NCBI RefSeq assembly: GCF_014205275.1
Contig: NZ_JACHND010000001.1
Coordinates: forward strand, 7,378,001 to 7,442,000
Source of the DNA: Sphaerisporangium siamense
Lineage (GTDB): Bacteria; Actinomycetota; Actinomycetes; Streptosporangiales; Streptosporangiaceae
DNA: 64,000 bases
Direction: 5' to 3'
Of this stretch, positions 17,529 through 27,051 are shown one piece after another; position 1 is the stretch's first letter, and every line of letters begins with the position of its first letter. Position numbers and translations under genes: made by a program. The notes below the pieces were generated by a model, which worked only from the letters and a program-made list of their open reading frames with translations, was not told the origin of the DNA and ran no database searches.

Positions 17529-18906
17529 GGTGCTGGCGCAGGTAGGACTCGACCTGGTCGAGCGCGATGCGCTTCTGCGCCATGGAGTCGCGCTCGCGGA
17601 TCGTCACGGCGTTGTCCTCCAGGGTGTCGAAGTCGACCGTGACGCAGAACGGCGTGCCGATCTCGTCCTGGCGGCGGTAGCGGCGGCCGATCGCCCCGGC
17701 GTCGTCGAACTCGACGTTCCAGCGGCGGCGCAGCAGGGTGGCCAGGTCGCGCGCCTTGGGCGACAGGTCGGAGTTGCGCGACAGCGGCAGGACGGCCGCC
17801 TTGACCGGCGCGAGGCGGTGGTCGAGGCGCATGACCGTGCGCTGCTCCATGACGCCCTTGGCGTTCGGGGCCTCGTCCACCGTGTAGGCGTCGATCAGGA
17901 AGGTGAGCGTGCAGCGGTCGACGCCGGCGGCCGGCTCGATGACGTACGGCACGTAGCGCTCGCCGGAGTCCTGCTCGAAGAACGACAGGTCGGTGCCGGA
18001 GGCGGCGGCGTGGGTGCTGAGGTCGAAGTCGGTGCGGTTGGCGACGCCCTCCAGCTCACCCCACTCCGAGCCGGTGAAGTTGAAGCGGTACTCGATGTCG
18101 ACGGTGCGCTTGGAGTAGTGGGACAGCTTGTCCTTCGGGTGCTCGTACAGCCTCAGGTTCTCGGGGGTGATGCCGAGGTCGGTGTACCAGCGGAAGCGCT
18201 CGTCGATCCAGTACTGGTGCCACTCCTCGTCGCTGCCGGGCTTGACGAAGAACTCCATCTCCATCTGCTCGAACTCGCGGGTGCGGAAGATGAAGTTGCC
18301 CGGGGTGATCTCGTTGCGGAACGACTTGCCGATCTGGCCGATGCCGAACGGGATCTTCTTGCGCGAGGACTGCTGGACGTTGAGGTAGTTGATGAAGATG
18401 CCCTGCGCGGTCTCGGGGCGCAGGTAGGCCAGGCCGGACTCGTCCTCGACCGCGCCGAGGTAGGTCTTCAGCAGGCCGTTGAACATGCGGGGGGCGGTGA
18501 AGGCGCCCTTGGTGCCGCAGTTGGGGCAGACCAGGTCGGCCAGGCCGTTCTCGGGGGCCCGGCCGCCGTGCTTCTCGGCGTAGGCCTCTTCGAGGTGGTC
18601 GGCGCGGAAGCGCTTGTGGCAGGACTGGCACTCGGTCAGCGGGTCGACGAACTCCTTGACGTGGCCGCTGGCCTCCCAGACCTCGCGGGCCAGGATGACC
18701 GAGGAGTCCAGGCCGACGATGTCGTCGCGGCCCTGCACCATGGACTTCCACCACTCGCGCTTGACGTTGTTCTTGAGCTCGACGCCGAGCGGGCCGTAGT
18801 CCCAGGACGCGCGCAGACCTCCGTAGATCTCGCTCGACGGGTACACGAGCCCACGCCGTTTGGCGAGGCTGACGATCGTGTCCATGATGTCGGTGCGGCG
18901 GGCCAT
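17518..18906 (-). CDS. glyS: Glycyl-tRNA synthetase, homodimeric type
   Basis: This 462-residue class II aminoacyl-tRNA synthetase charges tRNA-Gly in the cytoplasm. The N-terminus ([20 protein letters not shown]) and [15 protein letters not shown] form the dimer/motif 1 region. A zinc-ribbon insert supplies C-x2-C pairs (ECQSCHK; LVCPNCG). Motif 2 is FRNEITP with [10 protein letters not shown], and the Gly-binding [15 protein letters not shown] and the motif 3 region near [10 protein letters not shown] follow. The C-terminal anticodon-binding domain is present, with SLRQ-type ending shown as SYLRQHLND. Length and order are normal for actinobacterial GlyRS. It appears to be monocistronic. Confidence 0.96.
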   Translation of the reverse strand: MARRTDIMDTIVSLAKRRGLVYPSSEIYGGLRASWDYGPLGVELKNNVKREWWKSMVQGRDDIVGLDSSVILAREVWEASGHVKEFVDPLTECQSCHKRFRADHLEEAYAEKHGGRAPENGLADLVCPNCGTKGAFTAPRMFNGLLKTYLGAVEDESGLAYLRPETAQGIFINYLNVQQSSRKKIPFGIGQIGKSFRNEITPGNFIFRTREFEQMEMEFFVKPGSDEEWHQYWIDERFRWYTDLGITPENLRLYEHPKDKLSHYSKRTVDIEYRFNFTGSEWGELEGVANRTDFDLSTHAAASGTDLSFFEQDSGERYVPYVIEPAAGVDRCTLTFLIDAYTVDEAPNAKGVMEQRTVMRLDHRLAPVKAAVLPLSRNSDLSPKARDLATLLRRRWNVEFDDAGAIGRRYRRQDEIGTPFCVTVDFDTLEDNAVTIRERDSMAQKRIALDQVESYLRQHLND

Positions 18907-19023
18907 CGAGAATCTCCATCCGGCTGGCGGTCGGGGTTGGGTCGTGCGATCACAGGGCGCGTCACCTGCTCGATCACACCAAGCTTAGGGGAACGCGCGA
19001 CGCGACCCGCCCACAATCGCCGG

Positions 19024-19305
19024 TCAGGCGATCTCCTCCATGATCTCGAAGGCGCTGGGCTCGTTGACGACCATGTCCATGGTCGGATACATGTCCATGC
19101 GCGCCGCCGACAGGGCGCGCCGGTAGAAGCCGGCGCCGTCCCATTCGCTGACCAGCGCCCACAGGTTCGGCTCGTCCACGGATCTGCCGATCCTCCCGGA
19201 GCGGAACCCGGCCTGGGCGGCCAGCACGGCGAGGACGGATCGGGCGGACCGCGTGAACTCTTCGGCGCGCGCCTCGGGAACGGAGTACCGGATGACCGCG
19301 AACAT
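19024..19305 (-). CDS. Small antibiotic-biosynthesis-monooxygenase-like protein
   Basis: The protein has 93 residues from ATG 19305; another ATG lies at 19317, and neither has a strong ribosome-binding site. MFAVIRYSVPEA, followed by a helix of about 20 residues and GFRSGRIGRSVDEPN, LWALVSEWDGAGFYRRAL, gives the beta-alpha-beta-beta ferredoxin-like pattern of ABM domains (dimeric alpha/beta barrel). Catalytic residues cannot be assigned. Many such proteins are heme-degrading or quinol oxygenases, and many are simply uncharacterised. It is divergent from the DUF6703 gene across 65 bp. Confidence 0.75.
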   Translation of the reverse strand: MFAVIRYSVPEARAEEFTRSARSVLAVLAAQAGFRSGRIGRSVDEPNLWALVSEWDGAGFYRRALSAARMDMYPTMDMVVNEPSAFEIMEEIA

Positions 19306-19369
19306 GCCGTTCAGCATGCCAGCACCCGCGGGGTGCCGCCGCGCGGGTCCGCGCCGATAGGCTCGAACC

Positions 19370-19837
19370 GTGGCCGACAAGCACGACTCCGCCTCCTCGT
19401 CCTCGCCGAAGTCCGGGCCGAACTCCGCGCAGAGGTCCGCCCGGGAGCGTTCGGTCCCGGCGCATCCTCTGGCGCGCCGGCCGGCCGGCGGGAACGCACG
19501 TCCCGCGGGCCGCCCGCTGCCGCGCGGCGAGCACTTCATGACGCCCGGCGCCACGGGCCTGCGCCGCGCTGTCGAGCGCAAGAGCGCGGCCCCGCTGGTC
19601 TACCTGTACGGCCTGCCGCGCTGGATCATCCCCGTGGTGCTGGTGGTGCTGCTGCTGGTGGCGCTCGCCGTGCCCGACTGGCGGGGCGGGCTGGCCGCGC
19701 TGCCGGTGCTGGCCTTCGTGGCCTGGCTGGCCTACATGTCGTGGCCGTCGCTGGGCGCGGGAGCGAGGATCCTCCGGGTGGCGCTCGGGGTCTTCCTCGT
19801 CCTGCTGGCCGCGGAGCGCTTCGGCCTGATCTTCTGA
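19370..19837 (+). CDS. DUF6703 small membrane protein
   Basis: This 155-residue protein has a disordered, Ser/Arg/Pro-rich first 60 residues and then two or three membrane helices (WIIPVVLVVLLLVALAV; LAALPVLAFVAWLAYM; ILRVALGVFLVLLAAERF). The layout matches actinobacterial DUF6703 proteins of unknown function. The GTG start has no ribosome-binding site, but TAGGCT at 19358-19363 would place the transcript start at or next to the GTG, so the mRNA may be leaderless. Confidence 0.75.
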   Translation: MADKHDSASSSSPKSGPNSAQRSARERSVPAHPLARRPAGGNARPAGRPLPRGEHFMTPGATGLRRAVERKSAAPLVYLYGLPRWIIPVVLVVLLLVALAVPDWRGGLAALPVLAFVAWLAYMSWPSLGAGARILRVALGVFLVLLAAERFGLIF

Positions 19838-19895
19838 GCCCGTCCGGGCCGCGCCCCGCGCGGCCTCCGGGTATTCCGGTCGTCGGCGGGTGATT

Positions 19896-19925
19896 TTGAC
19901 AACCGTTTTCATTCTGCAGCATACT
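19896..19925 (+). promoter_or_regulatory. Zur-box promoter of the zinc uptake operon
   Basis: TTGACA (19896-19901), an 18-bp spacer and CATACT (19920-19925) form a strong promoter. Overlapping the -35 element is TGACAACCGTTTTCA (19897-19911), an inverted repeat TGAxAAC-x-GTTxTCA close to the actinobacterial Zur operator. Zinc-loaded Zur bound there would block RNA polymerase. The predicted transcript start falls at the GTG codon (19933). Confidence 0.7.
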
Positions 19926-19932
19926 CGACTTC

Positions 19933-20889
19933 GTGCCGCCCTTTTCGCCCAAAACCCGCCGAGCCGGACGGCTGTCGTGGCCGCGACGGCGCGCCGCCGC
20001 CGTGCTCGGCGCCGCCGCGCTGCTCGCCACCCCCGCCTGCTCGGAAGGCGTGACGGCCTCCGCGGACCAGGCCGAGGGCAGGCCGACGGTGCTCGCCGCC
20101 TTCTACCCGCTGGAGTGGATCTCCGTGAAGGCCGGCGGCCAGGACGCCGCGGTGACCGGCCTCACCCAGCCCGGCGTCGAGCCGCACGACCTTGAGCTGA
20201 CCCCGCGCCAGATCGCCGACATCGAGCGGGCCGACCTGATCGTCTACATCAAGGGCGTGCAGCCGGCCGTCGACGAGGCCGTCATGGAGCACGCCGCCGG
20301 CAAGGCGTTCGACGCCGCCTCGGTGGTCGCCACGGTGCCGTCCACCGCCGAGCAGCGCTCCACCGGCGACGGCGTCTCCTACGACCCCCACCTGTGGCTG
20401 GACCCGTCCCGGCTCGCCACCGTCGTGGCCAAGCTCGGCGAGCGGCTCGCCGCGATCGACCGCGCCCACGCCGCCGGGTACGCCTCGCGGGCCGGCACGG
20501 CGGCCGGCGAGCTGAACGCGCTGGACGCCGAGTTCCGCCGCACCCTGGCCGGGTGCGCCACCCGCACCCTCGTCACCAGCCACACGGCGTTCGGCTATCT
20601 GGCGGAACGTTACAACCTGCGGCAGGTCGGCATCAGCGGCCTCGACCCCGAGGCCGAGCCCGACCCGGCCCGCCTCGCGCGGGTGGCCGCCACCGCCCGC
20701 GAGGAGGGCGTGACCACGATCTTCACCGAGGAACTCGTCAGCCCCAAGGTCGCCGAGGTCCTCGCCGGAGAGGTCGGCGCCAAGACGGCCGTGCTCAACC
20801 CGATCGAGAGCCGTCCCGCCCAGGGCGACTACCTGTCCGCCGCGCGCGCCAACCTCTCCGCGCTCCGCACCGCACTGGGATGCCCATGA
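19933..20889 (+). CDS. znuA: Zinc ABC transporter substrate-binding lipoprotein
   Basis: The protein has 318 residues. The N-terminus is an Arg-rich signal peptide ending in a lipobox-like ATPAC at about residue 36. VLAAFYPLEWI is the typical cluster A-1 start. GVEPHDLELTPRQ, YDPHLWLDP, SHTAFGYLAERYNL and FTEELVSPKVAEVL supply the metal-ligand His/Asp/Glu positions of ZnuA/TroA proteins. A short His-poor loop (STAEQRSTGDGVS) replaces the His-rich loop of some relatives. The protein captures Zn2+ outside the membrane for ZnuBC. It is the first gene of a four-gene operon under a Zur-box promoter; GTG is the probable leaderless start. Confidence 0.92.
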   Translation: MPPFSPKTRRAGRLSWPRRRAAAVLGAAALLATPACSEGVTASADQAEGRPTVLAAFYPLEWISVKAGGQDAAVTGLTQPGVEPHDLELTPRQIADIERADLIVYIKGVQPAVDEAVMEHAAGKAFDAASVVATVPSTAEQRSTGDGVSYDPHLWLDPSRLATVVAKLGERLAAIDRAHAAGYASRAGTAAGELNALDAEFRRTLAGCATRTLVTSHTAFGYLAERYNLRQVGISGLDPEAEPDPARLARVAATAREEGVTTIFTEELVSPKVAEVLAGEVGAKTAVLNPIESRPAQGDYLSAARANLSALRTALGCP

Positions 20890-21680
20890 TGACCGGATCC
20901 GCACAGGCGACCGGCGTCGCCCCGCCGCCGGTGACGGCGGACACCACGCCGGCGTTCGCCATGACCGAGGGCCGCGTCGCGCTGGACGGCCGCCCGGTGC
21001 TGCGGGGCATCGACCTGCGCGTCACCCCCGGCGAGGTGGTGGCCGTGCTCGGGGCCAACGGCTCGGGCAAGTCCACGCTGATCCGCGCCCTGCTCGGCCT
21101 GACACCGCTGTCGGGCGGCTCCACCGAGCTGTACGGCGTCCCGCCGGCCCGGTTCCGGCAGTGGTGGCGCGTCGGCTACGTCCCCCAGCGCCTGTCGGTG
21201 GGCGGCGGCGTGCCCGCGACCGTGCGCGAGGTCGTGACCTCCGGCCGCGTCGCCCGTCAGCGGCGCCTGCGCCGCGCGAACGCCGAGGACCGCGCCGCCG
21301 TGGCCCGCGCGCTGGACGCGGTGGGCCTGACCGCCCGCGCGGGCGACCCGGTGGGGTGGCTGTCCGGCGGTCAGCAGCAGCGGGTGCTGATCGCCCGCGC
21401 GCTCGCCGGCGACCCGGACACCTACGTCATGGACGAGCCGACGGCGGGCGTGGACGCCGAGAACCAGCGGCACCTGGCCGCCACGCTGGCCGTGCTGGTG
21501 GAGCGGGGCAAGACCGTCCTGCTGGTCGCGCACGAGCTGGGCCCGATGGCGCCGCTGATCACCCGGTCGGTGGTCCTGCGCGACGGCCTCGTCGTCCACG
21601 ACGGCGCTCCCCCGCGCGGCGAACCCGCCCACCCCGCCCATCACGCCGCCGACCTGCCGGGGCCGGGGGCCGCGCGATGA
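20886..21680 (+). CDS. znuC: Zinc ABC transporter ATP-binding protein
   Basis: The protein has 264 residues. Walker A is GANGSGKST, the Q-loop is YVPQRL, the signature is LSGGQQQR, Walker B is TYVMDEPT, and the switch His lies in LLVAHELG. It energises Zn2+ uptake with ZnuA and ZnuB. The ATG at 20886 shares ATGA with the znuA stop; a second ATG follows directly and another lies six bases upstream. Confidence 0.93.
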   Translation: MMTGSAQATGVAPPPVTADTTPAFAMTEGRVALDGRPVLRGIDLRVTPGEVVAVLGANGSGKSTLIRALLGLTPLSGGSTELYGVPPARFRQWWRVGYVPQRLSVGGGVPATVREVVTSGRVARQRRLRRANAEDRAAVARALDAVGLTARAGDPVGWLSGGQQQRVLIARALAGDPDTYVMDEPTAGVDAENQRHLAATLAVLVERGKTVLLVAHELGPMAPLITRSVVLRDGLVVHDGAPPRGEPAHPAHHAADLPGPGAAR

Positions 21681-22510
21681 TCGAGATGCTGCGGTACGAC
21701 TTCATGTGGCGGGCGCTGGCCGCGGCGCTCCTGGTCGGCCTGTCGGCCCCGGCGGTCGGCACCTTCATCGTCCAGCGCCGCCTCGCCCTGCTCGGCGACG
21801 GCATCGGCCACGTCGCGCTCACCGGCGTGGCGCTCGGCTTCCTGACCGGCACCGCCCCCGTGCTCACCGCCGTCGTGGTGGCCGTGCTGGGGGCGGTCGC
21901 GATCGAGCTGGTGCGGGCGCGCGGCCGCACCACCGGCGACGTGGCGCTGGCGCTGCTCTTCTACGGCGGCATCGCGGGCGGCGTGCTGCTCATCGGGCTC
22001 GCGCCCGGCGGCAGCAACGCGACGCTGACCTCCTACCTGTTCGGCTCGATCAGCAGCGTGAGCGGGCAGGACGTGTGGGTGATCGCGGTGCTGGCCGCCT
22101 TCGTGCTCGGCGTGGTCGCGGTCTTCGGCCGCGAGCTGTTCGTGCTGTGCCAGGACGAGGACGTCGCCCGGGTGAACGGGCTTCCGGTGCGCTTCCTCAG
22201 CCTGCTCGTCGCGGTCACCGCCGCGCTCACCGTCGTGATCGCGATGCGCGTGGTGGGCCTGCTGCTGGTGAGCGCGCTCATGGTGGTGCCGGTGGCGACC
22301 AGCCAGCAGATCACCCGGGGCTTCGTGACCACCATGCTGCTGGCCATGGGCCTCGGCGTGGCCGCGACGGTGGGCGGGCTCACCTCCGCCTTCTACGCGG
22401 GGGTCGCGCCGGGCGCGGCGATCGTTCTGCTCGCCTTGTGTGGGTTCGTCATAGCCCTGGGCGTGGGTAGATTCGTACGGCGGGGCCGCGCTCAGCAGGC
22501 CGGCCCCTAA
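21677..22510 (+). CDS. znuB: Zinc ABC transporter permease
   Basis: This 277-residue protein has about eight membrane helices of the ABC-3 family. It starts MIEMLRYDFMWRALAAALLVG and carries the conserved LGDGIGHVALTGVALGF and LLVSALMVVPVATSQQ segments. It forms the Zn2+ channel. Its ATG overlaps the znuC stop (ATGA), and the gene ends 34 bp before zur. Confidence 0.93.
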   Translation: MIEMLRYDFMWRALAAALLVGLSAPAVGTFIVQRRLALLGDGIGHVALTGVALGFLTGTAPVLTAVVVAVLGAVAIELVRARGRTTGDVALALLFYGGIAGGVLLIGLAPGGSNATLTSYLFGSISSVSGQDVWVIAVLAAFVLGVVAVFGRELFVLCQDEDVARVNGLPVRFLSLLVAVTAALTVVIAMRVVGLLLVSALMVVPVATSQQITRGFVTTMLLAMGLGVAATVGGLTSAFYAGVAPGAAIVLLALCGFVIALGVGRFVRRGRAQQAGP

Positions 22511-22544
22511 CCGCGCGCTCGCGCCGTACACAGGAGTGCAGCCC

Positions 22545-22934
22545 ATGACGAGCCGCCGTGACGCCGTACGGGACATTCTCCAGCGAAGCGAGGGGTTCCG
22601 CAGCGCTCAGGACATCTACGCAGAGATGCGGGCCGGTGGGGCGAAGATCGGCCTCACCACCGTGTACCGCGCGCTCCAGTCCCTGGCCGACTCCAACCAG
22701 GTCGACGTCCTGCGCACGGACGACGGCGAGTCGGTCTACCGCGCCTGCGCCACCGGCACCCACCACCATCACCTGGTGTGCCGGCGCTGCGGCCACACGG
22801 TCGAGGTGGCGGGCCCGGCCGTCGAGCGGTGGGCGGAGGCGGTGGGCGCCGAGCACGGCTTCACGGCGGTCACGCACACCGTCGAGGTTTTCGGCACCTG
22901 CGGCTCCTGCGCGCGGGTCGCCTCGGCGGGCTGA
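22545..22934 (+). CDS. zur: Fur-family zinc uptake regulator
   Basis: The protein has 129 residues. A winged-helix DNA-binding domain (FRSAQDIYAEM; GLTTVYRALQSL) is followed by a dimerisation domain with THHHHLVCRRCGHTVEV and a second CxxC (GTCGSC), the Zn-binding pattern of Fur/Zur proteins. Placement at the end of znuACB identifies it as the zinc-responsive repressor, probably acting on the palindrome at 19897-19911. The start is ATG 22545 with ACAGGAG eight bases upstream. Confidence 0.92.
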   Translation: MTSRRDAVRDILQRSEGFRSAQDIYAEMRAGGAKIGLTTVYRALQSLADSNQVDVLRTDDGESVYRACATGTHHHHLVCRRCGHTVEVAGPAVERWAEAVGAEHGFTAVTHTVEVFGTCGSCARVASAG

Positions 22935-23068
22935 CACGACGCCGGCACGACGGGACGCGCCCGCGCGAAGTCGGGATACGCTTCCGGGAAGGGGTAACCG
23001 GAGGGCCGCGCCGCCCTGTGGACCCGCCCTGCGCGCGGCCCGCCCGCGCTCCGCCCGAGGGGGAGCCC

Positions 23069-23617
23069 ATGCCGTTGAGTCATGACATGGTGTGCTCGCT
23101 CGCCGCGGCCGCCGATCTCGTCAACTCCGCGCCCGAGACCGGCGGTCCTGACTGGCTCACCGACCTCGCCGGTCTCCACGCCTACCTCGAACGCCACGAG
23201 GTGAGCGGCGTCGGCTCCGTGACGGAGGCCGACCTGGCGGAGGTGCGCGCCCTGCGCGCGACCTTCCAGGAGGTGTTCGCCGCGCCCGACGCGGGCGCGG
23301 CGGTGGCCCTGCTGAACGTCCTGCTGGAGCGCACCCGCATCGCGGCCCGCCTGACCGAGCACGACGGCTGGCCGCTGCACGTCCACTACTTCGCGCCGGG
23401 GGCGTCGGTCGCCGAGCACCTCGCGGCCGACTACGGGGTGGCGCTGGCCCACCTGCTGGTCGAGAACGAGTGGGAGCGGCTGCGCACCTGCGCCGCCCCC
23501 GACTGCGACAAGGTCTTCGTGGACGAGTCCCGCAACCGCTCCCGCGTCTACTGCGACAGCCGCACCTGCGGCAACCGCATGCACGTCGCCGCCTACCGGG
23601 CGCGCAGGAGGGCCTGA
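23069..23617 (+). CDS. CGNR zinc finger / ABATE-domain regulator
   Basis: The protein has 182 residues. The N-terminal ABATE domain (DLVNSAPETGG...) is followed by a C-terminal CGNR zinc finger: LRTCAAPDCDKVFVDESRN, then SRVYCDSRTCGNR, with four Cys ligands. Members are thought to be DNA-binding regulators, often of stress or antibiotic genes. The ATG is preceded by GAGGGGGAGCCC. Its stop is five bases from the uppS stop (convergent). Confidence 0.88.
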   Translation: MPLSHDMVCSLAAAADLVNSAPETGGPDWLTDLAGLHAYLERHEVSGVGSVTEADLAEVRALRATFQEVFAAPDAGAAVALLNVLLERTRIAARLTEHDGWPLHVHYFAPGASVAEHLAADYGVALAHLLVENEWERLRTCAAPDCDKVFVDESRNRSRVYCDSRTCGNRMHVAAYRARRRA

Positions 23618-23622
23618 GGGCC

Positions 23623-24426
23623 TCAGTCGAGGTCGGGGTCGGCGTCGGGGCCGGGCACCGGATTGGGCACGGCGCCGCCGTACCTTCTGTCGCGTTTGGC
23701 GTAGACCTCGCAGGCGTGCCACAGGTCGCGGCGGTCGAAGTCGGGCCAGAGCTGGTTGAGGAAGACCATCTCGGCGTAGGCGGACTGCCAGAGCAGGAAG
23801 TTAGACGTGCGCTGCTCGCCGGAGGACCGCAGGAACAGGTCGACGTCCGGCATCTCGGGCTCGTCCAGGTAGCGGGCGAAGGTGCGCTCGGAGACCTTGC
23901 CGGGCTTGATCCGGCCCGCGGCGATGTCCTCGGCCAGGCGGAGGGCGGCGTCGACGATCTCGGCCCGGCCGCCGTAGTTGACACAGAACTGCAGGTTCAG
24001 CGTGGTGTTGCCGCGCGTCATCTGCTCCGCCTCCTGGAGCTCCTTGATGACGCTCTTCCAGAGCCTGCCCGGCCGTCCGGCCCAGCGGACGCGCACGCCC
24101 ATGGCGTTCAGCTCGTCCCTGCGCCTGCGGATCACCTCGCGGTTGAACCCCATGAGGAAGCGCACCTCGTCCGGGGAACGGCGCCAGTTCTCGGTCGAGA
24201 AGGCGTAGGCCGACAGGTTGGGGATGCCGAGCTCGATGGCCCCCTCGATCGCGTCGAACAGCGACGCCTCCCCCGCCCGGTGCCCTTCCGTCCTCGGCAG
24301 CCCCCTGGCCTTGGCCCACCGCCCGTTGCCGTCCATGACGATGGCGACGTGCCGGGGGATCAGATCCCGCGGGATCGACGGGGGCACGGCCCCCGACGGG
24401 TGGGGGTTCGGCGGACGGACGTTCAC
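23623..24426 (-). CDS. uppS: Isoprenyl (undecaprenyl) diphosphate synthase, cis type
   Basis: This 267-residue cis-prenyltransferase condenses isopentenyl diphosphate to make the lipid carrier for cell-wall synthesis. Motifs are [13 protein letters not shown] (catalytic Asp), [15 protein letters not shown], and [20 protein letters not shown] (shown to 20 residues), all conserved. The GTG start at 24426 has CAGGAGA nine bases upstream; the frame further upstream is inside recO. It is 49 bp behind recO, and recO-uppS is a common actinobacterial order. Confidence 0.94.
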   Translation of the reverse strand: MNVRPPNPHPSGAVPPSIPRDLIPRHVAIVMDGNGRWAKARGLPRTEGHRAGEASLFDAIEGAIELGIPNLSAYAFSTENWRRSPDEVRFLMGFNREVIRRRRDELNAMGVRVRWAGRPGRLWKSVIKELQEAEQMTRGNTTLNLQFCVNYGGRAEIVDAALRLAEDIAAGRIKPGKVSERTFARYLDEPEMPDVDLFLRSSGEQRTSNFLLWQSAYAEMVFLNQLWPDFDRRDLWHACEVYAKRDRRYGGAVPNPVPGPDADPDLD

Positions 24427-24475
24427 GATCTGCTTCTCCTGTGGGTGTCGGGAGTGCCGCGACGACCGGGCGGTC

Positions 24476-25204
24476 TCAGACGCGCTCGACGTGTCGTAGC
24501 GAGCGTATTCCGTGTTCGAGGTGCCATTGCAGGTAAGCCGCGACCAGGCCGCTGCACTCGGCGCGGTGGCGCTGCTCGGAGGCGTCGGCGGAGGCCCAGT
24601 CGCCACGGGTGAGGGCGATCATGAGGCCGATGGTCTCGGCCGCGGGGACGGCGGCGCCGGGTGGACGGCAGCCGCCGCAGACCACGCCGCCCGCCGCGAT
24701 GGCGAAGGCCCGGATGGCGGGCGTGGAGCAGCGCGCGCAGGAGTCGAGCGCGGGGGCGTACCCGGCCACGGCCAGCGAGCGCAGGAAGTAGGCGTCGAGG
24801 ACCAGCCGGGCCTCGTGGTCGCCGTCGGCGAGGGTGCGCAGGCCGCCGACCAGCAGCAGGAACTGCCGCAGCGCCGGTTCCTTCTCGCCCATGACCAGAC
24901 GGTCGGCGGTCTCCAGCATGGCGGTGCCCGCGGTGTAGCGGGGGTAGTCGGAGACCAGGGCCTCGCCGTACGGCCTGAGCGTCTCGACCTGGGTGACCAC
25001 GTCGAGCGAGCGCCCGGTGTGGAACTGCACGTCGATGTGCGTGAAGGGTTCGAGCCGCGCGCCGAACCTGGACATGGTGCGCCGGACGCCCTTGGCGACC
25101 CCGCGGACCTTGCCCGTGCGTTTGGTCAGGACCGTGACGATGCGGTCGGCCTCGCCCAGCTTCTGGGTGCGCAGCACGATGCCCTCGTCGCGGTAGAGGT
25201 TCAC
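24476..25204 (-). CDS. recO: DNA repair protein RecO
   Basis: The protein has 242 residues. The N-terminal OB fold starts [20 protein letters not shown] and includes [18 protein letters not shown] helical domain and a zinc-binding segment follow, with C-x2-C pairs (SCARC; VCGGC). RecO loads RecA onto SSB-covered DNA with RecR. The start is the GTG at 25204, the only one that keeps the complete OB fold. It lies upstream of uppS in the same transcription unit. Confidence 0.94.
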   Translation of the reverse strand: MNLYRDEGIVLRTQKLGEADRIVTVLTKRTGKVRGVAKGVRRTMSRFGARLEPFTHIDVQFHTGRSLDVVTQVETLRPYGEALVSDYPRYTAGTAMLETADRLVMGEKEPALRQFLLLVGGLRTLADGDHEARLVLDAYFLRSLAVAGYAPALDSCARCSTPAIRAFAIAAGGVVCGGCRPPGAAVPAAETIGLMIALTRGDWASADASEQRHRAECSGLVAAYLQWHLEHGIRSLRHVERV

Positions 25205-25473
25205 CCGCCCAGTCTAGAGACGTGCGGGAGCGCCGCGACGGCCCCGATGCCGTTCCAGGCCCCTGAATCCCGACATATGACGTTCACAAATATGGACAAA
25301 CAACGTAAAAACGCTCAAAATTGCCAAAAGGTGATCTGACCCCGCCAAGCGACGAATCGATCTCGGGTCAACCCTCGATGGCATCCTCCCGGCGAACAGT
25401 CACTAAACTTTTTTCCCTGGCGACGCCCTGAGATGTCCGCCGCCGGTCCCCGCACGCTGCCTGAAAGGGTGAC

Positions 25474-27051
25474 ATGACCCGCGTGGTCCTGCTGGGCGCC
25501 TCGCCCGGCCCGATCGCTTACGACGAGCCGAACGTCCCGCCCGCCCGCCTGGCGCTGACGTCGCTCCCCGGCTCCCCCACCGTCCTGGCACGGCTGTACG
25601 GCCAGCTCACCGCCATGGACCCGGAGCCCGTCGCCATCGTCCGCCCCGCCGACGCCGACGATCACCGCCGGCACGCCGCGCGGGTCGTCGAGTCCGCCGA
25701 CACCGCCGCCGACCTGCGGGCGCTCGCCGACGCCGCCGAGACCGCGGGCGACAACCTCCTCCTCATCCCCTCCGGGGCCGTCGTCCACGACGAGCTGATC
25801 TACCAGATCACCAAGTCGAAGCGCGGCGCGCTGGCCCTGGTCGCCAAGGAGCCCCGCGAGGAGGACGAGAACGGCGAGCCCGTCGGCTACGACGTCCCCA
25901 TCGAGGACGCCGAGCCGGAGATCGGCGACCGCGTCCTCGAAGGGCTCATGGTCCGCGCCCGCGTGAGCCGCACCCGCGTGGTGTCCGTGGGCTCGGCCTA
26001 CCACGCGGTCACCCGCCCGAACGCGATCCTGCTCGGCCCGGTGCACGTCCACCAGCGCCACGCCGCCGTCCTGGCCGAGGCCGCGCGCGAGCTGGCCGAC
26101 ATGGCGCACCTGTTCGGGCCCGAGGACGACCTCGTCCAGCTCCTGGTGCTGGGCCTGGTCCGCAAGGGCGTCTCGGTCGGCATCCGCGGCCGCAGGGACC
26201 TGTTCTACGCCCGCGTCGGCTCCCAGGCCGAGACCGACGCCGCCGTGGCCGCCATGGCGGGCATCAACGAGGACCGGGCGCGGCTCAACAACGCGGTCAA
26301 GGGCGCGGACGGCTTCTTCACCACGTACTTCGTCAGCACCTACTCGCGCTTCATCGCCCGCTGGGCGGCCCGGCGCGGCCTCACCCCGAACCAGGTCACG
26401 CTGATCTCGATCGCGCTCGGCGTGCTGTCGGCCGGGGCCTTCGCGACGGGCACCCGCGCCGGCGCGGTGGCCGGCGGGCTGCTGATCTACTTCGCGTTCG
26501 TGTTCGACTGCGTGGACGGCCAGCTCGCCCGGTACGCCCGCAAGTTCGGCGTGCTCGGCGCGTGGCTGGACGCCACCTTCGACCGCGCCAAGGAGTACGT
26601 CGTGTTCGCGGGCCTCGCCGTCGGCTCGATCGTCGCCGGCCAAGGCGACGTCTGGACGCTGGCGCTGGTCGCCCTGTCGGTGCAGTCCGTGCGCCACCTG
26701 CTGGACTTCTCCTTCGGCGTGGCCAACCGCCGCAAGCCGCCGGTCCCCCTGCCCACCCTGGCGCTGAACGTCCCCGACGACCGTCCTCTGCGCGACGCGC
26801 TGGAGAAGCGCCGCAACACCCGCACCGGCGGCGTGCGCGGCCTGCTCAAGCTGTGGACGCGCGCCGGGCGGTTCCGCGCCGTCCACTGGGCGCGCAAGAT
26901 GATCGTCTTCCCGATCGGCGAGCGGTTCGCCGCCATCGCGATCACCGCGGCGATCTTCGAGCCCCGCATCACGTTCCTCACGCTGGTCATCTGGGGCACG
27001 ATCGCCGCCGCCTACACGCTCACCGGACGTCTCATGAGGTCGCTCGCATGA
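25474..27051 (+). CDS. CDP-alcohol phosphatidyltransferase with N-terminal nucleotidyltransferase-like domain
   Basis: The protein has 525 residues. Residues 1-270 resemble a degenerate sugar/inositol-phosphate nucleotidyltransferase fold (MTRVVLLGASPG start). Residues 300-510 are a membrane CDP-alcohol phosphotransferase with the full motif D-G-x2-A-R-x8-G-x3-D-x3-D in VDGQLARYARKFG and AWLDATFDR. LTPNQVTLISI precedes it, as usual. The fusion resembles bifunctional enzymes making phosphodiester-linked polyols or phospholipids, but the acceptor cannot be told. Five or six membrane helices are present. The ATG follows GAAAGGGTGAC. The stop overlaps the start of the DUF5941 gene (ATGA). Confidence 0.85.
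   Translation: MTRVVLLGASPGPIAYDEPNVPPARLALTSLPGSPTVLARLYGQLTAMDPEPVAIVRPADADDHRRHAARVVESADTAADLRALADAAETAGDNLLLIPSGAVVHDELIYQITKSKRGALALVAKEPREEDENGEPVGYDVPIEDAEPEIGDRVLEGLMVRARVSRTRVVSVGSAYHAVTRPNAILLGPVHVHQRHAAVLAEAARELADMAHLFGPEDDLVQLLVLGLVRKGVSVGIRGRRDLFYARVGSQAETDAAVAAMAGINEDRARLNNAVKGADGFFTTYFVSTYSRFIARWAARRGLTPNQVTLISIALGVLSAGAFATGTRAGAVAGGLLIYFAFVFDCVDGQLARYARKFGVLGAWLDATFDRAKEYVVFAGLAVGSIVAGQGDVWTLALVALSVQSVRHLLDFSFGVANRRKPPVPLPTLALNVPDDRPLRDALEKRRNTRTGGVRGLLKLWTRAGRFRAVHWARKMIVFPIGERFAAIAITAAIFEPRITFLTLVIWGTIAAAYTLTGRLMRSLA

Noticed and set aside
26562-27047. Upstream extension of the DUF5941 gene
   Set aside because: This part lies in another frame of the CDP-alcohol phosphotransferase gene and has shadow composition; the ATG at 27048 with the ATGA overlap is the real start.
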